From positions 1 to 64,000 of the forward strand of contig CACYHU010000001.1 of the NCBI GenBank assembly GCA_902774215.1: a DNA stretch of 64,000 nt, given 5' to 3'. The stretch is from an uncultured Chloroflexota bacterium (lineage in GTDB: Bacteria; Chloroflexota; Anaerolineae; Anaerolineales; Anaerolineaceae). The notes under the pieces were generated by a model. That model was not told the origin of the DNA and did not search any database. It worked only from the letters and a program-made list of their open reading frames with translations. Both the position numbers and the translations under genes were made by a program. Numbering within the stretch: the stretch's first letter is position 1; the number at the start of each line of letters is the position of its first letter. Positions 55,441 to 62,966 of the stretch are shown piece by piece.

Positions 55441-56973
55441 ATGAACACTCAATATCAGCTTTGTTTTTATTCGGGTTCGCAGGCAGGAAAAATATTCCCG
55501 ATCACTAAAGAAGAAACAAAAATCGGGAGAGATTCTTCTTGTGATATTGTTTTGACCGAAAATTCAATCTCAAGAATTCATGTTTTTTTATATGTACAGC
55601 AGAATGGATCTGTTGTTTTGGTCGATAACAATTCAACGAATGGAACAATCGTAAATAACTCACAGATATCAGCCCCGGTGCAGCTTTCTGAAAATGATGT
55701 GATCGGACTTGGCGGGGATGTTATGCTGGTTTTTCAAAAGGTAGCAGGATTTGATCCCGGCAGCCAATGGAACAGTACGGATATTCCGGCAGGAAATGCG
55801 CCGGATTCTTATAATTTCGAAAAAAAGCAAGGAAATCCTATGAACAACGATAATGTTAATAATTCTACTGATGGCGCAACAAGTGGTTTTGCCTCAAACA
55901 ATGGTCAGGATCAACAACCTGCTGCCGATAATTTTGGATTCAATCAGACGTATAATTCAAATTACGGGGCGGCAGGGATGAATCAGGGCCAGCAGGCTTC
56001 GTATGGGTATAACCAGCAAAATCCATACGGACAAATGGATATGGGCGGGTTTTCCAATAACCCAGCACCTGTGCAGAATTCCGCTGCGCCATTTGATAAT
56101 CAATCAGCCGGATCTTCCGGATCCGCTGACTATCAGAATCCCGTATCCGGGTTCCAGAATATTGTCGGTGGTTCACAGTCTGGTTCCGGTTATGTTGATT
56201 CTGCAAACCAACCTCAATCTTCATATAATGCCATGAATGAAAATCCTTATTCACAACAACAGCCTATGATGGATCAGTCATCACAAATGCCTTTTGGTGC
56301 GAATCCGTATTCTCAGCAAATGCCGCAGAATTCATTCGGTAATTCCTCTTATCAGCAGCCGATGATGGGTCAGCAGATGCCTTATGGCAATGATCCGTAC
56401 AGCCAGCAGCAGCCGATGATGGGTCAGCAGATGCCTTACGGCAATGATCCGTATGCCCAGCAGCAGATGATGGGTCAGCAGATGCCTTATGGCAATGATC
56501 CGTATGCCCAGCAGCAGATAATGGGTCAGCAGATGCCTTATGGCAATGATCCGTATGCCCAACAGCAGCCGATGATGGGCCAGCAGATGCCTTATGGCAA
56601 TGATCCATATGCCCAGCAGACAATGATGAACCAGCAGATGCCTTATGGTAATGATCCATATGCCCAGCAGGCAATGATGAACCAGCAGATGCCTTACGGT
56701 AATAATCCGTATGCTCAGCAGCAGCCGATGATGAATCAGCAGAATCCTTATGGCAATAATCCATATGCTCAGCAGTATCCAGGTATGCAGAATCAGCAGA
56801 CTGACGACCAGGAAAAAGGTAAGAATAAGAAACTGATTATTACCCTTGCGATAATCCTTGGTGTATTGCTGATTATTGGAATTTTCATTTTCATTATTGA
56901 TCATAATCGCCTGTGGTGTGATGTATTCCCCTTCTTGTGGGATGCAGATACCTGCGCTAATTATGTGCGTTAG
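55441..56973 (+). CDS. FHA-domain membrane protein with Tyr/Gln/Asn-rich repeats
   Basis: This 510-residue protein has an N-terminal FHA domain (about 5-95; GRDSSCDIVL, SRIHVFLYV, NNSTNGTIVNN) that should bind phosphothreonine peptides. A long Gln/Asn/Gly/Ser/Tyr-rich low-complexity region follows. It ends in eight units of the form MMGQQMPYGNDPYAQQQ, varying from 17 to 18 residues, then a charged stretch and a C-terminal membrane helix (about 463-485) with a short Cys/Trp-containing tail. The FHA domain is probably cytoplasmic. No Ser/Thr kinase is adjacent. The composition is prion-like or phase-separation-prone, which is inference. Confidence 0.8.
   Translation: MNTQYQLCFYSGSQAGKIFPITKEETKIGRDSSCDIVLTENSISRIHVFLYVQQNGSVVLVDNNSTNGTIVNNSQISAPVQLSENDVIGLGGDVMLVFQKVAGFDPGSQWNSTDIPAGNAPDSYNFEKKQGNPMNNDNVNNSTDGATSGFASNNGQDQQPAADNFGFNQTYNSNYGAAGMNQGQQASYGYNQQNPYGQMDMGGFSNNPAPVQNSAAPFDNQSAGSSGSADYQNPVSGFQNIVGGSQSGSGYVDSANQPQSSYNAMNENPYSQQQPMMDQSSQMPFGANPYSQQMPQNSFGNSSYQQPMMGQQMPYGNDPYSQQQPMMGQQMPYGNDPYAQQQMMGQQMPYGNDPYAQQQIMGQQMPYGNDPYAQQQPMMGQQMPYGNDPYAQQTMMNQQMPYGNDPYAQQAMMNQQMPYGNNPYAQQQPMMNQQNPYGNNPYAQQYPGMQNQQTDDQEKGKNKKLIITLAIILGVLLIIGIFIFIIDHNRLWCDVFPFLWDADTCANYVR
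56362..56780 (+). repeat. 51-54-bp in-frame tandem repeat in the FHA gene
   Basis: Eight contiguous units each encode a MMGQQMPYGNDPYAQQ-type block. Later units change GQQ to NQQ and NDP to NNP. Third-position differences show the array is not freshly amplified. Confidence 0.9.
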
Positions 56974-57016
56974 AAAATGTAATTATTAATAATGCTTTTT
57001 TGAAGAAATTATCAGG

Positions 57017-57050
57017 ACAAACCGGTAACAGAACAGCCGGTTTGTTTTGT
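57017..57050 (+). terminator. Terminator after the FHA gene
   Basis: ACAAACCGG (57017-57025) pairs with CCGGTTTGT (57038-57046) around a 12-base loop, followed by a T-rich tail. Confidence 0.82.
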
Positions 57051-57064
57051 ATCTGTGTCAGGAA

Positions 57065-57245
57065 TAAAAAGGTAACCACCGTATTTAGCGGGTGAGTCAA
57101 AAAAGAGCCCGATAACACAGCAGGGGTATGGGGGCCGCGGGCCCCCGGAAATCAGGCGCGGGCTGCGGCTTTCGCAAACACACGAATTTTCGATCCCGCG
57201 CCTTGCGAAGCATGCACTCCGGAATGCACAGTGAGCTCTTATAGC
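57065..57245 (-). repeat. Dispersed structured repeat, copy 3 (inverted)
   Basis: This is the inverted relative of the copies at 8272 and 28621. On the minus strand it reads from TATAAGAGCTCAC (57245 side), through GCATGCTTCGCAAGGCGCGG and CCCGCGCCTGATTTCC, to the GGGGGCC/GGCCCCC hairpin, GGGCTCTTTTTTGACTCACC and GGTGGTTACCTTTTT. The hairpin loop differs from copy 1 (CGC versus TGC) while both arms stay paired. The following 186 bases to the gene at 57432 are AT-rich and hold only its presumed promoter. Confidence 0.9.
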
Positions 57246-57431
57246 AGGAATGTCAGCATTGGAACTGTAAGGGCATGATCATTCTTGTACGGATTTATTT
57301 GTGAAGTTTCTGTAAGATTAGAGAAATATTTCAGTCAATACCAATATAAAAAATCAAAATATATGATAAACTAAAATATCATATGATATCATTTCAAACC
57401 CGGTGTTTTGAATCAAAAGGAGGTGAATATT

Positions 57432-57776
57432 ATGGCTCAGATGGAATCAAAGACCGAAATCATTACCAGCACGGAACAGTTTGACGCGGTAAAGTCGTAC
57501 GAACCGGATGGTGAAACCATTTATAACCTTTATTTGGGTAAGGTTACTGTAAATTTCTTTACAGAAGAATGGGATGAGTTTTTGGAGTTCGCTGAAGAGG
57601 TTGTCAAGATTCCTCTTGGTATGACAGGCACGATCGCGGAGACAGAGAGTTACCTGGCCGCTTGTGAAGAAATCGATGGAGATGTTATCTATTCCATAGA
57701 AATGCCCGGTGCGACGCTCTTTTTCTTTGAAGATGATTGGAAAGAAATTATTGATCTGTTCAATGGATTGAAATGA
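57432..57776 (+). CDS. Small acidic protein, unknown
   Basis: This is a 114-residue soluble acidic protein. ATG 57432 is placed six bases after an excellent AAAAGGAGGTGA site (57417-57425). Two repeated halves can be seen: YNLYLGKVTVNFFTEEWDEFLEFAEEV and YSIEMPGATLFFFEDDWKEIIDLFNGL, each a strand pair followed by an acidic helix. This suggests an internal duplication and possibly a small alpha/beta sandwich. No family is recognised. A strong bidirectional terminator follows. Confidence 0.7.
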   Translation: MAQMESKTEIITSTEQFDAVKSYEPDGETIYNLYLGKVTVNFFTEEWDEFLEFAEEVVKIPLGMTGTIAETESYLAACEEIDGDVIYSIEMPGATLFFFEDDWKEIIDLFNGLK

Positions 57777-57786
57777 GAGGGTAAAA

Positions 57787-57818
57787 AAACGGGGCTTGTA
57801 TTTACAAGCCCTGTTCTT
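57787..57818. terminator. Bidirectional terminator
   Basis: GGGCTTGTA (57792-57800) and TACAAGCCC (57803-57811) form a near-loopless stem with A-run on the left and T-run on the right. It serves the converging genes at 57432 and 57820. Confidence 0.92.
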
Positions 57819-57819
57819 T

Positions 57820-58242
57820 TTAATTTCCCGGTTCATCAGGTACCGCAGGCATATTTACATGCGTAATATTCCCGTGCAAATCTATATTGACTTTAAATCC
57901 CGACATCCCTAAAAACTCCGCTAATCCGGGGGGCGGTGCCTGATTCAGCATTGAATCAATTTCCTTGTCAATATTCAATAATTGATTTTTAAACATAGCC
58001 ATTGAAAACAAATCCGTTTTCCCTGTCATATTTGCCGCTGCATTTGCAAGATATTCTTCATTTCCATCGATTTGGTCTGTGAACAGACGGAATATCTTTT
58101 CATCAACGTCTCTTGATTCAATATGTCGTTTAAAACCATAGTCATCCACGATATAAAAGGATTCATTCCCTATAGATACTGTTTCAAGCAAATTATCATT
58201 TTCGTCGTATACTAAACCGGAAAAAAAGGCCTGATTACTCAT
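57820..58242 (-). CDS. Unknown conserved-looking protein, 140 residues
   Basis: This 140-residue soluble protein starts after an AGGATGGG site. The N-terminal half is strand-rich (FFSGLVYDENDNLLETVSIGNESFYIVDDYGFKRHI), resembling a small beta domain. The C-terminal half is helical, with PPPGLAEFLGMSGFKVNIDLHGNI near the end. It lies 11 bases downstream of the amidase gene on the same strand, so the two are probably co-transcribed. The family is not recognised. Confidence 0.65.
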   Translation of the reverse strand: MSNQAFFSGLVYDENDNLLETVSIGNESFYIVDDYGFKRHIESRDVDEKIFRLFTDQIDGNEEYLANAAANMTGKTDLFSMAMFKNQLLNIDKEIDSMLNQAPPPGLAEFLGMSGFKVNIDLHGNITHVNMPAVPDEPGN

Positions 58243-58253
58243 TTCCCATCCTC

Positions 58254-59066
58254 CTATTCTTCTGATGCAACTGCTTCAGAAAGAGGTATTCTATAAATTC
58301 TCTGTGAGGAAGCAACTGTCGATAAAGTATTGACAGGCTGCGCTTTGTATATACTTCCTACAGTTTCATCTTCGACGTAACATACGATACCGTCGGCAAT
58401 TCCCTTTGCCAGACTGTTCGTTTTTTCAGAAAGCGTGCGATAATCGTTGCCCAGATAACCGGTGTGGATAACTGAAATCGTTGTGTAGTTATTGACTGTA
58501 TCGAAGGAATAAAGCATTTCTTCACCCGGTATATAGTTTTCTCCCAAAAAATTCAAATCGGAATTTTGTGAATAATAGTAAGTGAGACAATCATTCAACC
58601 GTTTGCTTTCTGAAGGATAGGTGTTCTGTCCGCCGGTCGTTATATGAAAACCGGATTGACTGTTTTCTCCTGTCTGACAATTGTCCGCATGAATAGAGAC
58701 CAGTGCTAAAGCTGTATAATTTGATAAGTCCGGATCGAATTCATGCATAAAATTTACCGTATATCCCTGGGATTCAAGATAATCACGGACCATAACAGCG
58801 ATGCGCAGATTTACATCGGCTTCTTTTACAAAATTAAATTCTCCGCCGCATTGAAATCCGCTGTCAAAACCATAATGTCCCGGAATTATTCCGATAATTT
58901 TCCGCTGATTATTTTGTTGTGAGGGATCAATGGTATCTGTTTCCGCTGCCGGAACGATCTGGTCGATATATTCTGCGCCGGGGGAAAAGGTTACCAATAT
59001 CGTGGCTGTAATCAGCGCACTGAAAATAATCGTTATGAATGCTTGAAAAAAAGAGTACTTTTTCAT
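58254..59066 (-). CDS. N-acetylmuramoyl-L-alanine amidase-like protein
   Basis: This 270-residue Amidase_3-type protein has an N-terminal membrane anchor or uncleaved signal (about 8-28), so it faces the cell wall. The zinc-ligand pattern is kept: His64 in GIIPGHYG, Glu82 in FVKEADVNLRIA, His126 in LVSIHADN. The place of the catalytic Glu, usually VExGFxSN near the C-terminus, reads VIHTGYLGND (His201), so hydrolysis by the standard mechanism is doubtful. It may be an inactive binder or use another residue. Confidence 0.78.
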   Translation of the reverse strand: MKKYSFFQAFITIIFSALITATILVTFSPGAEYIDQIVPAAETDTIDPSQQNNQRKIIGIIPGHYGFDSGFQCGGEFNFVKEADVNLRIAVMVRDYLESQGYTVNFMHEFDPDLSNYTALALVSIHADNCQTGENSQSGFHITTGGQNTYPSESKRLNDCLTYYYSQNSDLNFLGENYIPGEEMLYSFDTVNNYTTISVIHTGYLGNDYRTLSEKTNSLAKGIADGIVCYVEDETVGSIYKAQPVNTLSTVASSQRIYRIPLSEAVASEE

Positions 59067-59263
59067 ATGCTAATTATTAGTTTACCATATCTCATCACTT
59101 GCAGCTTTGAATTAATTCATCTTTAATTTCTTTTTCCATATAAAATATACACGATTGAGATTAGAATAGTATAAGAAGATTATAAAAGAAATTGTTAAGA
59201 TATGGGAAAAGACCCTGACACAAATCAGACAGAAGGCTTGGACCTTTATTGTTTCCCAGCTTT

Positions 59264-60883
59264 ATGGAAAGATCTCGGTTAAATATTATGGACCATAATA
59301 AAAAAGAGCAGCTGTGCATATTTTGCAGCTGTCTTATTTCATTGATTTTTATATTATTGATTTTTTCTCCTAAAAATATTGACCCTGCAAATACAAATTG
59401 GGTGAAGAATGGCGGAGGTGATAACCTTCAGCATTATCTGGGGTGGCGGTTTTACAGAGAAAGTCCTTGGAATAGATATCTGTTATTTATGCGCAGCCTT
59501 AATTATCCGGTGGGTACATCTGTAATCGTCACTGATTCAAACCCTTTATTTTGTCTTTTTTTCAAGCTGATCAGGTTCATTTTGCCGGAAGATTTTCAAT
59601 TTAATGGAATATGGATACTGTTGTCATATGTACTGACAGCCTTTTTTGCTGCGAAGATCAGCTGGAAACTCACCGGAAAATTTTTTTTGTCACTTGTTTC
59701 AGCGATTATCGCGGTATTAAATCCTGTAATATTGCAGCGTGCGATCATACATGATACGCTGACAGCACATTGGATAATTTTGTTCGGGATTTTTCTGATT
59801 CTTCATGATGATTCCGGATGGAATCCGGCCGGTTGGTTTGTGATTGCGGAAACAGCACTTCTGGTCCATTTCTATTTCATTCCGATGCTGACATTTATTC
59901 TGGTTTTGCAGGCAGTTCATATGATCATCAAAAAAAGAACTTTTCTGCAAATCATAATGCCGGTCATTGTTTTTGCAGCGTCAATTATATTAGGCTATTA
60001 TATTTTTGGATATAACCATATTCTCCCACAATCCGGAAGCTTTGGAGAATTATCCATGAATCTGAACGCCTTTATCAACCCGGATTCGGTACCGGCTCTG
60101 CTCCGGCCAAGACCAAGAATATTGCTTCAGTATGAAGGCTTCAATTATTTCGGCCTCGGTTTGATTGGCTTGCTTATAATCGGATTATCAGTATCCTGCA
60201 GATCGCTGATCAAAACGAGTCTGCCTTATTTACTGCCCGCAGCGGGTTTGATACTGATTGCAGCCTCTAATATTGGTTATTTTGACAAAAAACTCATTTA
60301 TCAGATAAACCTTCCGGAAAAACTGATTTCTGTCCTTTCTGTCTTCCGGTCATCAGGCCGGCTGGTATGGCCGATATATTATCTTGTATTATTTACAGTT
60401 ATTTATACTCTCTCTCAGTTAGTGACTAAAAATCAAAGGATGGGTGTGCTGATCGACATCCTGGTGGTAATCTGCGCTGTATTGCAGTTTTATGATCTGC
60501 ATGAATTTCATTCAAATACTGCTGAACGTTTCCGTTCACCGGAAAATCTGCTGCCTTCATTGTCCGCTGAATTTTACGATTCAATTCCAAAAGAGATCCG
60601 ACATATTTATTGCTCTGACGGAGATTCAAAAATGAAGGATGCAATCGCGTTATTTGCAGCTGAACATAAAATGACTTTCAACCGCAGTGCGAATGCAAGA
60701 GAGATCGAACACATTTACGGCGGTGATATGCTTGCGATGGAAGATCTGACCTGCGATATGATCGGCAGGGATTCTGTATATATTTATCTGGCTCCTGACA
60801 TGATTCCTTCTGAATTGGATAAGTGTGACGGAGTGCGTATTATCCGGGCCAAAGAATGGAATATCATCAGGGCAGAAGAGTAA
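59264..60883 (+). CDS. DUF6311-like polytopic membrane protein
   Basis: This is an about 539-residue protein with ten or more membrane helices and a soluble C-terminal part (about 440-539). The first outside loop has the DUF6311-like block GGGDNLQHYLGWRFYRESPW and NYPVGTSVIVTDSNPLF. Such proteins are thought to be GT-C-like sugar transferases. The start is uncertain: TTG 59249, ATG 59264 and ATG 59288 are in frame and none has a strong ribosome-binding site. Confidence 0.72.
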   Translation: MERSRLNIMDHNKKEQLCIFCSCLISLIFILLIFSPKNIDPANTNWVKNGGGDNLQHYLGWRFYRESPWNRYLLFMRSLNYPVGTSVIVTDSNPLFCLFFKLIRFILPEDFQFNGIWILLSYVLTAFFAAKISWKLTGKFFLSLVSAIIAVLNPVILQRAIIHDTLTAHWIILFGIFLILHDDSGWNPAGWFVIAETALLVHFYFIPMLTFILVLQAVHMIIKKRTFLQIIMPVIVFAASIILGYYIFGYNHILPQSGSFGELSMNLNAFINPDSVPALLRPRPRILLQYEGFNYFGLGLIGLLIIGLSVSCRSLIKTSLPYLLPAAGLILIAASNIGYFDKKLIYQINLPEKLISVLSVFRSSGRLVWPIYYLVLFTVIYTLSQLVTKNQRMGVLIDILVVICAVLQFYDLHEFHSNTAERFRSPENLLPSLSAEFYDSIPKEIRHIYCSDGDSKMKDAIALFAAEHKMTFNRSANAREIEHIYGGDMLAMEDLTCDMIGRDSVYIYLAPDMIPSELDKCDGVRIIRAKEWNIIRAEE

Positions 60884-60895
60884 AAAAGGATTTCA

Positions 60896-60936
60896 AAAAA
60901 ACAGCCCCTTACCTTTGTATAGAGGGGCTGTTTTTA
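60896..60936. terminator. Bidirectional terminator
   Basis: AAAAACAGCCCCT and AGGGGCTGTTTTT flank a 13-base loop. It separates the converging DUF6311-like and DUF4013 genes and has T-runs on both strands. Confidence 0.93.
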
Positions 60937-60961
60937 TAATAATCAGAATTATGAGATAACT

Positions 60962-61912
60962 TTATTCAAAAGATGGCAGATCATTATCGGATCCGGCGTC
61001 AGAAGCTTCCGGCTGTTCATCTGTATGCTGAGTATCTTCTTCCTTTGCTTCTGGAGCAGTCTCTTCAGCAGCAGGATCTGTTACTTCGACGGCAGGAGCT
61101 GTTACTTCAACAGCAGGAGCTGTTACTTCCTCGGCAGCAGCCGGCTCGACTGTAATAACAGGTTTTTCCGGCATGATATGCTGTTCAATATCCTGAACCC
61201 TTGTAAAAGGAGCTTCTTCAATGATATCTTCAGTCTTTTCATTAACTGAGCCTTTATAGGAGCCGTTCTGTGATTTGGATAACTCAATACTGTTCCACAG
61301 CTGTCCGAGCAGATGGCCTGTAATTGCGGTTCCGTACGGCATTGTGAAAATCAAGCCAATAAAACAGAGAATCGTGCCGGCTGAGGCGATAATACTCGCA
61401 ACTATTGAAAGAAGTTCTACAATAATGAATGTGGAAAGGTTCCCCTTAATTGTGTCGAATGCATCAGAAAAATTCAGGCAGGCTTTGATTTGATCTGTCT
61501 CTGCGAGTTTGATGAATCCATAAGATACCAGGAATGCTGTCGCTATATGGACAAGCAGCGAAATCAGGCTCCCGAAAAATCCCATACTGGTGAATACAAT
61601 TGTAACCGTACTCCCGTCATATGAATTTTGCCTGGATGTATAGCTGAAAATTCCTGTGACAATGATGAGAGGAATGGAATATATCAGGGTGACAACAAAC
61701 ATTTTCAAACCGAGCGTAAGAAAATAAGAAAAATGTGTTGCCGGCAGAATATCAATACGGCCTGCTTTGACACGGCGAATGATTTCAATCATCCATCCCA
61801 AGAGATAAAACTGACCAACAATCGGGATCAGAGAGATCAATCCGGCGATCAGAATTTTTGAAAGCCAGTTTTTATCTTCAAATACATAAGAAAAAGCATG
61901 TGAATAATTCAT
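60962..61912 (-). CDS. DUF4013 membrane protein with Pro/Ala/Glu tail
   Basis: This is a 316-residue membrane protein. The DUF4013 part (residues 1-215) has the opening YVFEDKNWLSKILIAGLISLIPIVGQFYLLGWMIE and LAETDQIKACLNFSDAFDTIKGN with about five helices. The tail (about 225-316) is acidic, with three AP/DPAVEVTAP-type repeats and an Asp/Ser-rich end. The function is not established. It is transcribed alone and precedes the c-di-AMP receptor genes on the same strand by 85 bases in reverse order. Confidence 0.78.
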   Translation of the reverse strand: MNYSHAFSYVFEDKNWLSKILIAGLISLIPIVGQFYLLGWMIEIIRRVKAGRIDILPATHFSYFLTLGLKMFVVTLIYSIPLIIVTGIFSYTSRQNSYDGSTVTIVFTSMGFFGSLISLLVHIATAFLVSYGFIKLAETDQIKACLNFSDAFDTIKGNLSTFIIVELLSIVASIIASAGTILCFIGLIFTMPYGTAITGHLLGQLWNSIELSKSQNGSYKGSVNEKTEDIIEEAPFTRVQDIEQHIMPEKPVITVEPAAAEEVTAPAVEVTAPAVEVTDPAAEETAPEAKEEDTQHTDEQPEASDAGSDNDLPSFE

Positions 61913-61997
61913 TGTTTTATTTCCTTTCTTAATCAGTATTATGTATTAAATATACTGATAAAACTCAAAAAAATTCATTAGAAAAAGATTAAAACGA

Positions 61998-62258
61998 TTA
62001 GAAATGGATAAATCTATCCACTTTAACCACAAAAAGCACTCCTTTTTGTCTGCTTCCGGACTTATCGACTATCTGTTTGATCGTATTGATCGCATCATCA
62101 AGCTGTTCATCGTCGACGCCAACCAATAAGGTTGCATTTCCTTTTCGCAGGAATCCGCCTGTTGAAGCAATTTGTGTTACGCGAAACTTTCGCTCGGTAA
62201 GAGCCAATGACACATTGTCACGTACATTTCCGGGTATGATCGTAATGATTAATTTCAT
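61998..62258 (-). CDS. c-di-AMP receptor (DarA/PII-like) protein, second gene
   Basis: This 86-residue PII-like protein belongs to the cyclic-di-AMP receptor family (PF06153), shorter than the usual 109. LTERKFRVTQIASTGGFLRKGNATLLVGVDDEQLDDAINTIKQI carries the ST-GGFL-GN nucleotide loop. It begins 13 bases after the first receptor gene, so the two could form mixed trimers. The partner PgpH-type phosphodiesterase is in the same window. Confidence 0.85.
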   Translation of the reverse strand: MKLIITIIPGNVRDNVSLALTERKFRVTQIASTGGFLRKGNATLLVGVDDEQLDDAINTIKQIVDKSGSRQKGVLFVVKVDRFIHF

Positions 62259-62271
62259 GGAAAGGCTCCTG

Positions 62272-62670
62272 TTACAATTTGATCACTTTTTCTGACGTCA
62301 AACCAAAAACGGCAGCACCGCCTACGACAATTTGTGTCGGGGTAGGAATAGCCTGCTGAGCACTTTCTATCGGTACGGCTACAAATTCAACTCTTTGACT
62401 GCAGGAATTTTTCAGGATTGTTATGATTTCTTCATTATGACCTTTGGGTGAGTCAATAATGAGTGTGACATTTTTACGGCCAAGAAATCCCCCGACACTG
62501 GGCAATTGGTACGCGTCGACCTTGATAGATTTTAATGCATGCTGTGCAATATCAGCATCCTGCGCCTGTACGATTGCCATCATCAAATTGCTTTCATGCG
62601 TAGGTTCCATCAATCCCTCCTGCGCCTGTACGATTGCCATCATCAAATTGCTTTCATGCGTAGGTTCCAT
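62272..62670 (-). CDS. c-di-AMP receptor (DarA/PII-like) protein, first gene with duplicated start
   Basis: This is a PII-like receptor of PF06153. The core NLMMAIVQAQDADIAQHALKSIKVDAYQLPSVGGFLGRKNVTLII aligns with DarA. An exact in-frame 60-bp duplication covers the GGAGG ribosome-binding site and the first 20 codons. Starting at ATG 62670 gives 132 residues with a doubled N-terminus; starting at ATG 62610 gives the normal 112. Both starts have identical GGAGGGATTG upstream. The inner start gives the normal family N-terminus and is probably the ancestral one. Confidence 0.82.
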   Translation of the reverse strand: MEPTHESNLMMAIVQAQEGLMEPTHESNLMMAIVQAQDADIAQHALKSIKVDAYQLPSVGGFLGRKNVTLIIDSPKGHNEEIITILKNSCSQRVEFVAVPIESAQQAIPTPTQIVVGGAAVFGLTSEKVIKL

Positions 62671-62680
62671 CAATCCCTCC
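62561..62680 (-). repeat. Exact 60-bp tandem duplication
   Basis: Two consecutive identical 60-base units occupy 62561-62620 and 62621-62680. The identity, without a single difference, points to a very recent event or an assembly error. The junction has GCGCAGGA/ACGCAGGA microhomology on the coding strand. Confidence 0.97.
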
Positions 62681-62966
62681 TGCGTATAATTTGTTGTCTA
62701 TTATTATATCAAAGCTTTTATTCTTTATTGCCGGATGTCGGAAAAAGTCTGACCCTGTCTAAGAATACAACGGTTAATGGTGATCTCACAGAGAATAAGC
62801 TGAAGCAGCCTGACCAGCCGGCTCATACCGGGGCAGCGAAAACATGCCGCTTCGACTTGGAAATGAAGTAATAATCAGGATTTCCCTGAGATTTCCCGGC
62901 TAAAGAGCAATAATAATCGAAAACAATTGATGAGAATCATCTATAATTATGTAAGAGGATGATTAA

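Noticed and set aside
56332..56904. His/Leu/Ile-rich minus-strand frames opposite the FHA repeats
   Set aside because: Low-complexity translations are the reverse reading of the coding repeat; no independent evidence.
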